Below are positions 1 through 9,310 of a DNA stretch of 64,000 nt, one piece after another. Position 1 is the first letter of the stretch; each line of letters begins with the position of its first letter. A program made the translations under genes and the position numbers. This DNA is from Rhodocyclaceae bacterium (GTDB lineage: Bacteria; Pseudomonadota; Gammaproteobacteria; Burkholderiales; Rhodocyclaceae). Below the pieces are notes generated by a model. It did not search any database. It was not told where the DNA came from and saw only the letters and a program-made list of their open reading frames with translations. The stretch lies in the NCBI GenBank assembly GCA_016791115.1, contig JAEUNL010000043.1:1-64000 (forward strand). Reading direction: 5' to 3'.

Positions 1-950
1 TGGAAGAACTCGATGGCGCCTTCGGGCGCGGCGGCGAGCACGGCGTCATGCACCGCGCGGCGCACGGCGACCGCGCCCATCGGCACGGTGGCGTTGTTGA
101 CGGCCTTGGCCAGCGTCATGATGTCGGGCGCCACACCGAACTTCTGTGCCGAGAACGCAGTGCCGAGGCGGCCGAAGCCGCAGATCACCTCGTCGAAGAT
201 CAGCAGCAGGCCGTGCTTGTCGCAGAGGGCGCGCAGGCGTTCGAGGTAGCCCTTGGGCGGGATCAGCACGCCGGTGGAGCCGGCCATCGGCTCGACGATG
301 ACGGCGGCAATGGTCGACGCGTCGTGCAGCGTGACCAGGCGCTCGAGCTCGTCGGCGAGGTGCGCGCCCCACCCCGGCTGGCCGCGCGTGAAGGCGTTGT
401 GGGCGAGGTCGTGCGTGTGCGGCAGGTGGTCCACCGCCGGCAGCAGCGCGCCGCTGAAGGCCTTGCGGTTGCCCGGAATGCCGCCGACCGAGATGCCGCC
501 GAATCCCACGCCGTGGTAGCCGCGCTCGCGGCCGATGAAGCGCGTGCGCTGCCCTTCTCCGCGCGCGCGGTGGTAAGCCAGTGCGATCTTCAGCGCGGTG
601 TCGACCGATTCCGATCCCGAGTTGGTGAAGAAGATGCGGTCGAGCCCGGCCGGCGTGATCTGCGCGAGTTTGGCCGCGGCCTCGAAGGCGAGCGGATGGC
701 CCATCTGGAAGGTCGGCGCGAAGTCGAGCGTGGCGGCGGCCTGCTGGATGGCGGCAACGATTTCGTCGCGGCAGTGGCCGGCGTTGGAGCACCAGAGGCC
801 GCTGGTGCCGTCGAGGATCTGGCGGCCGTCGTGGCTGGTGTAGTACATGCCCTTGGCCGAGACCAGCAGGCGCGGCGCCGCCTTGTACTGGCGGTTGGCG
901 GTGAAGGGCATCCAGAACGGGTCGAGGTCGAGGTGGGTGGAAGTGGTCAT
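1..950 (-). CDS. Omega-amino acid (beta-alanine)-pyruvate aminotransferase, 3' part beyond window
   Basis: Class-III PLP aminotransferase, open to the left edge, so the C-terminus is missing (about 316 residues seen). The N-terminus (MTTSTHLDLDPFWMPFTANR) and the DGTSGLWCSNAGH block are typical of beta-alanine/omega-amino acid-pyruvate transaminases. The PLP motif FDEVICGFGRLG and the lysine in IMTLAKAVNNATVPMG are both visible. Expected reaction: beta-alanine + pyruvate to malonate semialdehyde + alanine; such enzymes also accept other omega-amines. It is the last visible gene of the minus-strand polyamine block, 71 bp after the GlnT-like gene. Beta-alanine arises from the aminopropyl part of spermidine, so the placement is sensible. 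The family is clear; the exact substrate is inferred. Confidence 0.88.
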   Translation of the reverse strand, partial: MTTSTHLDLDPFWMPFTANRQYKAAPRLLVSAKGMYYTSHDGRQILDGTSGLWCSNAGHCRDEIVAAIQQAAATLDFAPTFQMGHPLAFEAAAKLAQITPAGLDRIFFTNSGSESVDTALKIALAYHRARGEGQRTRFIGRERGYHGVGFGGISVGGIPGNRKAFSGALLPAVDHLPHTHDLAHNAFTRGQPGWGAHLADELERLVTLHDASTIAAVIVEPMAGSTGVLIPPKGYLERLRALCDKHGLLLIFDEVICGFGRLGTAFSAQKFGVAPDIMTLAKAVNNATVPMGAVAVRRAVHDAVLAAAPEGAIEFF

Positions 951-1021
951 GGCTGAAGTGTCGGTGGTCGGTTCAATGTCGGCGGCGGGTGCGGCGCGAT
1001 TCGGCTACACAAGGCGCCCGC

Positions 1022-2371
1022 TCAGAAGAAATCGGCGTAGCGGTCGGTCTCCCACGCGTGCACGGCGCGCGAGAATTCGATCCACTCGTTGCGCTTGAGG
1101 CGCAGGAATTCGGCGACGAACTCGGCGCCCAATGCGTCGCCGAGCAAGTTGTCGGTGCCCAGCGCGGCGACCGCCTCGCCGAGGTTCTGCGGCAGCAGCG
1201 TGGCGCCGCGGCGCGTGAGTTCGTCGGGCGGCAGTTCGTAGAGATCGTCGTCGATCGGCGGCGGCGGTTCGAGTTGGCGGTCGATGCCGTCGAGCCCGGC
1301 GGCGATCACCGCGGCGAGCGCAACATAGGGATTCGCCGAGCTGTCGGGCAGGCGCCATTCCATGCGCCCCGCCACCGCGCGCACCAGCGTGGTCCGGTTG
1401 TTGTCGCCCCAGCTCACGTGCGCCGGCGCCCAGGTGGTGCCGGAGCGCGATTCGCCGACCACCAGCCGCTTGTAGGAATTCACCGTCGGCGCGCACAGCG
1501 CACACAGCGCCGGCGCGTGCTGCAGCAGCCCGGCGAGGAAGGCGCGGCCGGTGGCCGAAAGCCCGTGCGACTGCCCGGCGTCGGCGAACAGGTTGCGCCC
1601 GTCGGCATCGGCCAGCGAAATGTGGAAGTGCAGGCCGCTGCCCGGCATGTCGGCAAAGGGCTTGGGCATCATGCTGAACACGTAGCCGAGCGATTCGGCG
1701 ATCGAGTGCGCCGCCATCTTGAACAGCATGTGGCGGTCGGCCGCGGTCAGCGCATCGGCATAGTGGTAGTTGAGCTCGTACTGGCCGGCGGCATCTTCGT
1801 GGTCGATCTGGAACACGTCGAAGCCGCATGCCTTGAGGCTGTCGGAGAGTTCGACGACGAAGGCCTGCTGGCGCGTCAGCGACTTGTAGTCGTAGGAGGG
1901 CTTGTCGAGGCGGTCGCCGGCGTCGGCCGGATGCAGGCGGCCGACGCTATCGCGCTTGAGCAGGAAGAATTCCGGCTCCAGCCCGGCGTTGAGCACGAGG
2001 CCACGCTCGGCAAGCCGGCGCACCTGGGCGCGCAGCAACTGGCGCGGACAAAGCGGAAACGGCTGGCCGTCGACGAACCCGTCGAGCACGATGCGCGCAT
2101 GGCCGGGCAGCCAGGGCAGCGGCAGCGCGGTGGCGGCGTCGCCGCGGCCGTAATACTCGGAGCGCGCGCCGTGGCGCGGCAGCGCCGTGCCCCAGATCGA
2201 CGGCCCGGCGAAACCGGCGCCGGCCGCGAACAGGTCGCCCAGGTGGTCGAGCGGGATCGTCTTGCCCTTGGCCGCGCCGTGGATGTCGGTGAACTGCGCG
2301 AACAGGTAGCGCACGCCCTGCTCCGCCAGGCGGGCGCGCAGGGCATCGACGACGGCGTGTTCGCGCTGCAT
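1022..2371 (-). CDS. glnT: Type III glutamate-ammonia ligase / glutamine synthetase-like (GlnT-like)
   Basis: 449-residue glutamine synthetase-fold ligase. The N-terminal beta-grasp shows YLFAQFTDIHGAAKGKTIPL, followed by a catalytic domain with GLEPEFFLLKRD, GSGLHFHISL and a C-terminal GRMEWRLPDSSANPY block. It resembles GlnT and gamma-glutamylamide synthetases more than housekeeping GlnA: there is no adenylylation-loop tyrosine context, and the second residue block reads FAGPSIWG. It starts 14 bp after gabT stops. It may gamma-glutamylate an amine or assimilate ammonia released by the pathway. A second, clearly PuuA-like ligase lies at 14.2-15.6 kb, so this paralogue probably has another amine substrate. 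The start MQREHAV is preferred because it follows the gabT stop closely; the frame is open further upstream but only antiparallel to gabT coding. Confidence 0.8.
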   Translation of the reverse strand: MQREHAVVDALRARLAEQGVRYLFAQFTDIHGAAKGKTIPLDHLGDLFAAGAGFAGPSIWGTALPRHGARSEYYGRGDAATALPLPWLPGHARIVLDGFVDGQPFPLCPRQLLRAQVRRLAERGLVLNAGLEPEFFLLKRDSVGRLHPADAGDRLDKPSYDYKSLTRQQAFVVELSDSLKACGFDVFQIDHEDAAGQYELNYHYADALTAADRHMLFKMAAHSIAESLGYVFSMMPKPFADMPGSGLHFHISLADADGRNLFADAGQSHGLSATGRAFLAGLLQHAPALCALCAPTVNSYKRLVVGESRSGTTWAPAHVSWGDNNRTTLVRAVAGRMEWRLPDSSANPYVALAAVIAAGLDGIDRQLEPPPPIDDDLYELPPDELTRRGATLLPQNLGEAVAALGTDNLLGDALGAEFVAEFLRLKRNEWIEFSRAVHAWETDRYADFF

Positions 2372-2385
2372 GGCGGACTGCGGCC

Positions 2386-3672
2386 TCAGGATGCGTCGCG
2401 CGAGGCGATGCGCATCGATTCCTCGATGATGCCGAGCGCCTCGTCGAAGATGGCGTCGGGCGTGGTCAGCGGGTAGAGGAAGCGCACCACGTTGGAATAC
2501 ACCCCGCAGGTCAGCAGGATCAGGCCACGCTCCAGCGCGAGCGTCTGCACGCGCTTGGTGAAATCCGGGTCCGGCTTGCGCGTTCCGGCGTGGTTGAACT
2601 CGACCGCAACCATCGAGCCCAGGCCGCGCACGTCGGCGATCTGCGGCACCTCGGCGGCGAGTTTGTCGAGGCGGCGGCCGAGCTTCGAGCCGAGCACGTG
2701 CGAACGTTCGAGCAGGCCCTCTTCCTCGATCACCTCGATCACCGCATGGGCCGCGGCGACCGCCAGCGGATTGCCGGCGTAGGTGCCGCCGAGGCCGCCG
2801 GGCGCGGGGGCGTCCATGATCTCGGCACGGCCGCAGACGGCCGACAGCGTGGTGCCGCCGGCGAGGCTCTTGGCCATCCAGGTGATGTCGGGCAGCACGT
2901 CGTGGTGTTCCATGGCGAACCACTTGCCGGTGCGGCCGAAGCCGGTCTGCACCTCGTCGACACAGAGCAGGATGCCGTGCTCGTCGCAGATCGCGCGCAG
3001 GCCGCGCATCAGGTCGGGCGGCGCGACGTAGAAGCCGCCCTCGCCCTGCACCGGTTCGAGCATGATGGCGGCGACGCGCGCCGGTTCGATGTCGGACTTG
3101 AACAGGTGCTGGATGTAGTCGAGCGAGTCCTGCACCGTCACGCCGTGGATCGCGATCGGGAACGGCGCATGGTAGATCTCGCCGGGAAACGGGCCGAAGC
3201 CGAGCTTGTACGGATTGGTCTTGCCGGTGAGCGCGGCAGCCATCATCGAACGGCCGTGGAAGGCACCGGAGAAGGCGATCACCGCCGAGCGCCTGGTGGC
3301 GGCGCGCGCGATCTTGACCACGTTCTCGGTCGCCTCGGCGCCGGTGGAGAACAGCGCGGTCTTCTTGGCGTAGCTGCCGACGGTGAGCGCGTTGATCTTC
3401 TCGGCGAGGGTGACGTAACCCTCGTAGGGCACGACCTGGTAGCAGGAATGCGTGAAGCGTTCGAGCTGGTCGCGGATCGCCGCCATCACCTTGGGATGGC
3501 GGTGGCCGGTGTTGAGTACCGCGATGCCGCCGGCGAAGTCGATGTAGCGACGGCCTTCGACGTCCCACATTTCGGCGTTTTCGGCGCGGTCGATGAAGAA
3601 GTTGCCCATCACGGAAATGCCGCGCGGGGTGGCGGCGAGGCGCCGCTGGTGGAGATCCTGATTGCTTGCCAT
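2386..3672 (-). CDS. gabT: 4-aminobutyrate aminotransferase
   Basis: 428-residue class-III PLP transaminase: GABA + 2-oxoglutarate to succinate semialdehyde + glutamate. Key blocks are FAGGIAVLNTGHRHPKV, THSCYQVVPYEGYV, ALFSTGAEATENVVKIAR, VDEVQTGFGRTGKWFAMEH and the PLP lysine in ITWMAKSLAGG. Two in-frame starts exist. ATG at 3681 has GGA directly abutting it, whereas ATG at 3672 (MASNQDL) has GGA nine bases upstream, so the shorter form is chosen. It follows puuC by 144 bp and precedes the GlnT-like gene by 14 bp. Together with GabD it turns GABA into succinate. Confidence 0.93.
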   Translation of the reverse strand: MASNQDLHQRRLAATPRGISVMGNFFIDRAENAEMWDVEGRRYIDFAGGIAVLNTGHRHPKVMAAIRDQLERFTHSCYQVVPYEGYVTLAEKINALTVGSYAKKTALFSTGAEATENVVKIARAATRRSAVIAFSGAFHGRSMMAAALTGKTNPYKLGFGPFPGEIYHAPFPIAIHGVTVQDSLDYIQHLFKSDIEPARVAAIMLEPVQGEGGFYVAPPDLMRGLRAICDEHGILLCVDEVQTGFGRTGKWFAMEHHDVLPDITWMAKSLAGGTTLSAVCGRAEIMDAPAPGGLGGTYAGNPLAVAAAHAVIEVIEEEGLLERSHVLGSKLGRRLDKLAAEVPQIADVRGLGSMVAVEFNHAGTRKPDPDFTKRVQTLALERGLILLTCGVYSNVVRFLYPLTTPDAIFDEALGIIEESMRIASRDAS

Positions 3673-3737
3673 GTTCGTCATTCCAAAAAATTGGAAACCA
3701 CCGGAAAACCGTCGCGAGCGGCCCGAGCCCGGTTCGA

Positions 3738-3774
3738 GAAGCGCAGTCGTACCGTCGGGTACGTCGTGCTTCGC
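3738..3774 (-). other. Imperfect hairpin between puuC and gabT
   Basis: An outer GAAGC/GCTTC pair and an inner CGTACC/GGTACG pair surround a short GTCG loop. The 144-bp gap in an otherwise tight operon and the lack of a T-run suggest an mRNA processing or stabilising hairpin rather than a terminator. This is inference from the sequence only. Confidence 0.3.
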
Positions 3775-3816
3775 AGGGCCGGGATCGGGCCGCGCAGCAG
3801 GGTCAGCGGCGATTTC

Positions 3817-5310
3817 TCACTCGAGTCTGATCCAGGTCGTCTTGAGTTCGGTGTACTTGTCGAGCGCATGCAGCGATTTGTCGCGGCCGTTGCCCGATTG
3901 CTTGTAGCCGCCGAAGGGCACGGTGATGTCGTCCTCGTCGTACTGGTTGACGTGCACCGTGCCGGCGCGCAGCGCACGTGCCACCTTGTGCGCCTTGTTG
4001 ATGTCGCGCGTCCACACCGAGGCCTGCAGCCCGTAGCTGGTGGCGTTGGCCATGCGCACCGCCTCGGCCACGTCGTCGAAGGCGAGCACCGAGAGCACCG
4101 GGCCGAAGATTTCTTCGCGCGCGATCGTCATGTCGTTGCGCACGTTGTCGAAGATGGTCGGCAGCACGTAGAAGCCGCCGCTGTCGACGCGCGCACGCTC
4201 GCCGCCGGCGAGCAGCTTCGCGCCTTCGGAGACGCCGGCATCGATGTAGCGCAACACGGTCTGCAACTGCGTGTCGTCGACGAGTGCGCCCATCGCCGTC
4301 TGCGGATCGAGCGGATCGCCCGGCGCATGCTCCGGCACCTTGGCCAGCGCACGCTTGAGGAATTCGTTCTTGATCGAGCTTTCCACGAACAGGCGCGACG
4401 GTGCGTTGCAGCTCTCGCCCTGGTTGTAGAAGATCGAGCCGATCGCGGCATCGACCGCGCGGTCGAGGTTGGCCACGTCGGCGCACACGATCAGCGGCGA
4501 TTTGCCGCCGAGTTCGGTCCACGCGCGCTTGAGGTTCGATTGCCCGGCGAACTGCATGATCTGCTTGCCAACGCGCGTCGAGCCGGTGAAGGCGATGCAG
4601 TCGACGTCCATGTGCAGGGCCAGCGCCTGCCCGGCCTCGTGGCCGTAGCCGGGCACGACGTTGAGCACGCCTTCCGGCAGGCCGGCTTCGAGCGCCAGTT
4701 CGCCGAGCCGCAGTGCCGTCAGCGGCGACTTCTCGGACGGCTTCAACACCACGCTGTTGCCGGTGGCGAGCGCCGGGGCGATCTTCCACGATGCCATGAG
4801 CATCGGGTAGTTCCACGGCACGATAGCCCCGACCACGCCGACCGGTTCGCGCGTGATCAGCGCGAGCGAGGTATCGGCCGTCGGCGCAATCTCGTCATAG
4901 ACCTTGTCGATCGCCTCGCCGTACCAGCGCAGCGTGTTGGCCGCGGCATTGACGTCGGTCGCGCGCGACGCGGCGATCGGCTTGCCCATGTCGAGCGTCT
5001 CGGTCAGCGCGAGTTCGTCGCGGTGTTCGAGCAGCAGTTCGGCAAAGCGGATCAGCACGCGCTTGCGCCGGGCGGGCGCCATGCCGGCCCAGCGGCGGTC
5101 CTCGAAGGCGGCGCGTGCCGCCGCCACCGCGGCAACGATGTCCTTGTCGTTGCCGCGCGCCACGTCGGCAAGCCGGCGCCCGTCCACCGGCGAGATGCAG
5201 GCGAAGGTGGCGCCGTCGATCGCATCGACGCGCTTGCCGCCGATCAGCGCGCGCCCGTCGAAGGTGAGCTCCGCAGCCTTGCGGTGCCACGGCGTGGTCT
5301 GGTCATTCAT
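3817..5310 (-). CDS. puuC: Gamma-glutamyl-gamma-aminobutyraldehyde dehydrogenase
   Basis: 497-residue NAD(P)-dependent aldehyde dehydrogenase that aligns with E. coli PuuC over its whole length. Shared blocks are [76 protein letters not shown] and the family-typical tail VPFGGYKQSGNGRDKSLHAL. The catalytic cysteine lies in YNQGESCNAPSRLF. It oxidises gamma-glutamyl-gamma-aminobutyraldehyde, or free 4-aminobutyraldehyde from the SpuC route, to the acid. The start at 5310 is set by AAAGGAG about eight bases upstream; the frame runs further up but into an intergenic repeat. The oxidase PuuB that would feed it lies 33 kb away at 38.1 kb. Confidence 0.93.
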   Translation of the reverse strand: MNDQTTPWHRKAAELTFDGRALIGGKRVDAIDGATFACISPVDGRRLADVARGNDKDIVAAVAAARAAFEDRRWAGMAPARRKRVLIRFAELLLEHRDELALTETLDMGKPIAASRATDVNAAANTLRWYGEAIDKVYDEIAPTADTSLALITREPVGVVGAIVPWNYPMLMASWKIAPALATGNSVVLKPSEKSPLTALRLGELALEAGLPEGVLNVVPGYGHEAGQALALHMDVDCIAFTGSTRVGKQIMQFAGQSNLKRAWTELGGKSPLIVCADVANLDRAVDAAIGSIFYNQGESCNAPSRLFVESSIKNEFLKRALAKVPEHAPGDPLDPQTAMGALVDDTQLQTVLRYIDAGVSEGAKLLAGGERARVDSGGFYVLPTIFDNVRNDMTIAREEIFGPVLSVLAFDDVAEAVRMANATSYGLQASVWTRDINKAHKVARALRAGTVHVNQYDEDDITVPFGGYKQSGNGRDKSLHALDKYTELKTTWIRLE

Positions 5311-5338
5311 TCCGTTCTCCTTTGCGCATCCGGACTGC

Positions 5339-5455
5339 CGGCCCGGAAGCCGCATGGATGGTGGCGCTCGGGGCATGCCGCCCTGAACGGTCCATCCCGC
5401 CTGCCTTTCCGGCATGGGTGGCCAGCGAACGCCATCCCGTGCGGGTTGCAGGCCG
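5339..5455. repeat. Dispersed intergenic repeat, copy A
   Basis: It contains CCGCATGGAT (5350-5359), GGCATGCCGCCCTGAA (5372-5387), a CCATCCCGCCTGCCTTTCC block (5392-5410) and GCGGGTTGCAGGCC (5441-5454). The same blocks, in various orders and strands, recur in intergenic gaps near 24.3, 27.3, 30.4, 37.3 and 62.5 kb. It fills most of the 155-bp gap between gabD and puuC. Confidence 0.6.
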
Positions 5456-5465
5456 ATGCATTGCG

Positions 5466-6923
5466 CTACTTGTCGATGTCTCCGAGGCAGAGATATTTCA
5501 TCTCGAGATACTCCTCGATGCCGTGGTGCGAGCCTTCGCGTCCGAGGCCGGACTGCTTGACGCCGCCAAACGGCGCGACCTCGGTCGAGATCAGGCCGGT
5601 GTTGATGCCGACCATGCCGTATTCGAGCGCCTCGGCCACGCGCCAGACGCGGCCGATGTCGCGACTGTAGAAATAGGACGCGAGGCCGAACTCGGTGCGG
5701 TTGGCGAGTTCGATCACCTCGGCTTCGTCCTTGAACGGGATCAACGGCGCGACCGGGCCGAAGGTCTCTTCGCGGAACACCTTCATCTCGGGCGTGACGC
5801 CGGTGAGCACCGTCGGCTCGTAGAAGGTGCCGCCGAGCGCGTGGCGCCTGCCGCCGGCGACGACACTGCCGCCGCCGGCGAGCACGTCGCCGACATGCTC
5901 TTCCACCTTGGCCAGCGCCTCTTCGGTGATCAGCGGACCCTGCTGCACGCCCGGCTCGACGCCGGCACCGACCTTGAGCTGCCTGACGCGCGCGCCGAGC
6001 TTCTCGGCGAAGGCGTCATACACGCCGGCCTGCACGAACAGCCGGTTGGCGCAGACGCAGGTTTGCCCGGTGTTGCGGAACTTGGAGATCATTGCGCCCT
6101 CGACCGCCGAGTCGAGATCCGCGTCGTCGAACACGATGAAGGGCGCGTTGCCGCCGAGCTCGAGCGAGAGTTTTTTGATGGTGTCCGAGCACTGGCGCAT
6201 CAACAGGCGGCCGACCTCGGTCGAGCCGGTGAACGAGAGTTTGGCAACGACCGGGTTGCTCGTCAGCTCGCCGCCGATTGCCGCAGCCTTGCCCGTGAGC
6301 ACCGAAAACAGCCCCTTCGGCAGGCCGGCCTCCTCGGCCAGCACGGCAAGCGCGAGCGCCGAATATGGCGTTTCGAGGGCCGGCTTGAGGATCATCGCGC
6401 AGCCGGCGGCGAGCGCCGGACCGGCCTTGCGCGTGATCATCGCGTTGGGGAAATTCCACGGCGTGATCGCCGCCGTCACGCCGATCGGCTGCTTGATGAC
6501 GACGATGCGCTTGTCGCTGGCGTGCTGCGGAATCGTCTCGCCGTAGACGCGCTTGGCCTCTTCGGCGAACCACTCGACGAACGAGGCGCCATAGCCGACT
6601 TCGCCGCGCGCTTCGGCCAGCGGCTTGCCCTGCTCGGCGGTAAGTATCTGCGCCAGGTCTTCCTGATGCGCCATCATCAGCTCGTACCAGCGACGCAGGA
6701 CAACGCTGCGTTCCTTGGCGGTTTTCGCCGCCCAGCTTTTCTGTGCGACGCGCGCCGCCTCGATGGCGCGGCGCGTTTCGGCAGCGCCCATCATCGGCAC
6801 GGTGCCAAGCGTTTCGCGCGTTGCCGGATTGGTGACGGGTGCGGTCTCGCCGCTGTCGGCGCCGCACCATGCGCCGTCGAGATAAGCCTGGGTGCGAAGA
6901 AGGTCGGGTCTTGAGAGTTGCAT
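5466..6923 (-). CDS. gabD: Succinate-semialdehyde dehydrogenase
   Basis: 485-residue aldehyde dehydrogenase matching GabD in length and motifs: [52 protein letters not shown] and catalytic cysteine in [11 protein letters not shown]. The tail reads [19 protein letters not shown]. It converts succinate semialdehyde to succinate, the exit to the TCA cycle. The start is supported by GGAGG about eight bases upstream. It lies 65 bp downstream of the porin gene and before puuC. Confidence 0.94.
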   Translation of the reverse strand: MQLSRPDLLRTQAYLDGAWCGADSGETAPVTNPATRETLGTVPMMGAAETRRAIEAARVAQKSWAAKTAKERSVVLRRWYELMMAHQEDLAQILTAEQGKPLAEARGEVGYGASFVEWFAEEAKRVYGETIPQHASDKRIVVIKQPIGVTAAITPWNFPNAMITRKAGPALAAGCAMILKPALETPYSALALAVLAEEAGLPKGLFSVLTGKAAAIGGELTSNPVVAKLSFTGSTEVGRLLMRQCSDTIKKLSLELGGNAPFIVFDDADLDSAVEGAMISKFRNTGQTCVCANRLFVQAGVYDAFAEKLGARVRQLKVGAGVEPGVQQGPLITEEALAKVEEHVGDVLAGGGSVVAGGRRHALGGTFYEPTVLTGVTPEMKVFREETFGPVAPLIPFKDEAEVIELANRTEFGLASYFYSRDIGRVWRVAEALEYGMVGINTGLISTEVAPFGGVKQSGLGREGSHHGIEEYLEMKYLCLGDIDK

Positions 6924-6988
6924 GGTGAGTCCTCCACGGTTCCGTGTTGCCGCGCGCCGGCCGGAGGCAGCCGGCGCGCGGGTTTCGA

Positions 6989-8413
6989 TCAGAAGCTGAC
7001 CACCGTCTGTACGCCGAAGGTCAGGTTGTGCTTCTTGTAGTTGTCGTCATGCCAGTAGTAGAAGGAATTCAGATCCGAACGGTCATAGCGAAGTTCCGTC
7101 TTGAGCAGCCCGTTGGTGTGGTACTGCCAGTTGAGCCCGAGCGTGAGCGCACTGCGCTTGGCACCGCGGTTCGGATTGCCCAGCGTCCAGATGCCGGCGC
7201 TGTGATCGAAAACCGCACCCGGGCCGAAGCCGTTGCGGTAGTCGCCGCACGCCTCGAACGGCGTCGCGCCCGTCGGATCGGTGCCGAGGTCGGGCTGGCA
7301 TACGGAGCCGAAGGTGACGGCCGGCGTGCCGCCGCCATTCTTGTGGTTGTCCATGTAATCCGCACGAATGATGCCCTCGACCGTCGGAATGAACTTGTAG
7401 GCGCCGAGCACCGAAACGCCCCAGTGCTGCGAATCGTCGCCGTTGAAGGCGCTGTTGCGCGCGCGTCCGACTTCCACCTGACCCATCATGGTCACGTCGC
7501 CGCGAACGAAGTAGGCGTCGGCCTCGAGGTAGTTGAAGCGCTGGTTGAACAGCTTGCCGTGCATGCCCGACGCGCCCCAGCCGAGGAACTCGCCCTTTGC
7601 GTAGTCGAGCCGCCAGTGGGCACCCTGGTTGCGGCCGCCCTGCTTGTCGTGCGTGACGTTGAGATTGCCGGCCATCGCCCGCGCCCACCACTTGCCTTGC
7701 AGGTACTCGACTCCCGCACCGGTGACGAAACCCGGGCCGGCAAAGTCGAGCAGCAAATTCGACGTGATGTTCTTCTTGAGATTCGACTGCACGTACTCGT
7801 AGCCGTTCCAGCTCACTACCTGCCCGGCGATCGCGCGCCACGCGAGGCCGTTGAACGGCACGGTAACCAGCGCCTCCTCGATGATGTTGCCGAAGTCGTA
7901 GGTGTTCGACACCGTACGGCGCGGCCGCAGGGTCACCATCGCCTTGACGCCGCCCTCGAATTCCTTCTCGATCTTCAGCGTCACGCCGCCGAAGTAGCTG
8001 TTGTCGTAGCCGAAGGTGTCCTGGGTGAAGTCGTTGACCGCCCCCGCCGGATCGGAAGAATAGTTGTTGTGCAGGAAAGCCACGCTGCCCTTGCCGACCG
8101 CACGGTTGTAGATGTAGGTCGGGTCGATGAAGCCGGAAACCTTGAGCCCCTTGAATCCGGAGGACTCCTGCAGATCCTCCATCGATTCCACCTTGACGCG
8201 GATACGGTTGAACTCCGCCGGATCCACCGCATCGGCAGCCGGCGCCGGTGCGGCCGCCGCAGCGGCAGACTGCTTCTCGATCAGCCTCTCGAGCTGCTGC
8301 AGCTTGGCCTTGAGTGCGTCGATCTCGCTTTTCAACTCCTGCGTGCTTTGCGCCATCGCTGCCACCGGAAATGCAAGGATGACGGCTGCAACTGTTTTCT
8401 TCAGGATAGGCAT
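6989..8413 (-). CDS. DUF3138-type outer-membrane porin in the polyamine operon
   Basis: 474 residues. There is a signal peptide ([22 protein letters not shown]), a short coiled coil (residues about 23-50, [19 protein letters not shown]), an Ala/Pro linker, then a beta-rich domain of alternating aromatic and polar strands ending in Phe (GVQTVVSF), as expected for an outer-membrane barrel. It resembles the DUF3138 family of betaproteobacterial porin-like proteins. It sits 45 bp after potI and before gabD on the same strand. A role as the outer-membrane entry for polyamines is inference from context; no substrate motif is known to me. Confidence 0.78.
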   Translation of the reverse strand: MPILKKTVAAVILAFPVAAMAQSTQELKSEIDALKAKLQQLERLIEKQSAAAAAAPAPAADAVDPAEFNRIRVKVESMEDLQESSGFKGLKVSGFIDPTYIYNRAVGKGSVAFLHNNYSSDPAGAVNDFTQDTFGYDNSYFGGVTLKIEKEFEGGVKAMVTLRPRRTVSNTYDFGNIIEEALVTVPFNGLAWRAIAGQVVSWNGYEYVQSNLKKNITSNLLLDFAGPGFVTGAGVEYLQGKWWARAMAGNLNVTHDKQGGRNQGAHWRLDYAKGEFLGWGASGMHGKLFNQRFNYLEADAYFVRGDVTMMGQVEVGRARNSAFNGDDSQHWGVSVLGAYKFIPTVEGIIRADYMDNHKNGGGTPAVTFGSVCQPDLGTDPTGATPFEACGDYRNGFGPGAVFDHSAGIWTLGNPNRGAKRSALTLGLNWQYHTNGLLKTELRYDRSDLNSFYYWHDDNYKKHNLTFGVQTVVSF

Positions 8414-8458
8414 GGCGGGTTCCTCTTGGTTGGATCTTGATTGGCCGGGTTCAACTCA

Positions 8459-9310
8459 TCAGCTTGCTGCTTCCGCACTGAAGGCGGCGGAGATCTCCTT
8501 CTGGCGCCGTCGCTCGCTGCGCGCGAGATACAGGCTCGACGCGATCACGGCGATGGTCACGACGACGATGGTGATCGTCGCGACGGCATTCACGCGCGGG
8601 TCGAGCCCGAGCCGCGCGCGCGAGAAAATCACGATCGGCATGGTGCTCGAGCCCGGACCGGACAGCAGTTGCGAGATCACCACATCGTCGAGAGAAATCG
8701 TGAAGGTCAGCAGAAAGGCCGACATCAGCGCCTGCGTGATGTTTGGCAGCGTGACGAGGAAGAAGACCTGCCCCGGTCGGCAGCCGAGGTCCATCGCCGC
8801 CTCCTCGATCGAGCGATCCATCTCCTGCAGACGCGACTGCACCACCACCGTGGCATAGGCCATGCCCAGCAGCGCGTGGCCGATCAGTATGGTGAACATG
8901 CCGCGATTGAGCCACGAGAACGCGGCCGTGTTCTGCAACGACACCAGCAACAGGAGCAGCGACAGTCCGACGATCACCTCGGGCATCACCAGCGGCGCAT
9001 TGACCATACCGGAGAATGCGGTACGGCCGAGAAAGCGCTTGTAGCGCACCAGCACGAAGGCGGCGAAGGTGCCGAGGATGACCGACAGGATGCCGGTGAG
9101 GAAGGCGATCTTGAGCGAGAGGATGGCGCCCTCGATGATCTCCTTGTCGTCGATCAGCGCACGATACCAGTTCAGCGTGAAGCCGCGCCAGACCACATCC
9201 TGCCGCGACTCGTTGAACGAGAACACGATCAGCAGCACGATCGGGATGTAGAGGAAAAAATAGCCCGCTGCGAGCCACCCGCGACCGAACCAGTTGGGTC
9301 TCGTGCTCAT
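8459..9310 (-). CDS. potI: Putrescine/spermidine ABC transporter permease PotI
   Basis: 283-residue inner-membrane permease. Six hydrophobic segments begin with LAAGYFFLYIPIVLLIVFSF, and the EAA loop IEEAAMDLGCRPGQVFFLVTLP contacts the ATPase. FTISLDDVVISQLLSGPGSSTMP matches the PotI/PotC C-terminal region. Its ATG overlaps the potH stop by four bases, so the two permeases are translationally coupled. Part of PotFGHI. Confidence 0.93.
   Translation of the reverse strand: MSTRPNWFGRGWLAAGYFFLYIPIVLLIVFSFNESRQDVVWRGFTLNWYRALIDDKEIIEGAILSLKIAFLTGILSVILGTFAAFVLVRYKRFLGRTAFSGMVNAPLVMPEVIVGLSLLLLLVSLQNTAAFSWLNRGMFTILIGHALLGMAYATVVVQSRLQEMDRSIEEAAMDLGCRPGQVFFLVTLPNITQALMSAFLLTFTISLDDVVISQLLSGPGSSTMPIVIFSRARLGLDPRVNAVATITIVVVTIAVIASSLYLARSERRRQKEISAAFSAEAAS

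Noticed and set aside
1022-3568. A single long minus-strand frame that seems to fuse the GlnT-like protein to 400 extra residues
   Set aside because: The extra part is out of frame with, and overlaps, gabT; the true start is 2371, 14 bases after the gabT stop.
3828-3842. CTGATCCAGGT, resembling the FNR-like boxes near nnrS
   Set aside because: It is inside the puuC C-terminal codons, has no second half-site and no promoter position.
2590-5670. A plus-strand open frame of over 1,000 codons across gabT and puuC
   Set aside because: Low-complexity Arg/Gly/Asp composition opposite two clear enzymes; a shadow of strong third-position GC bias.
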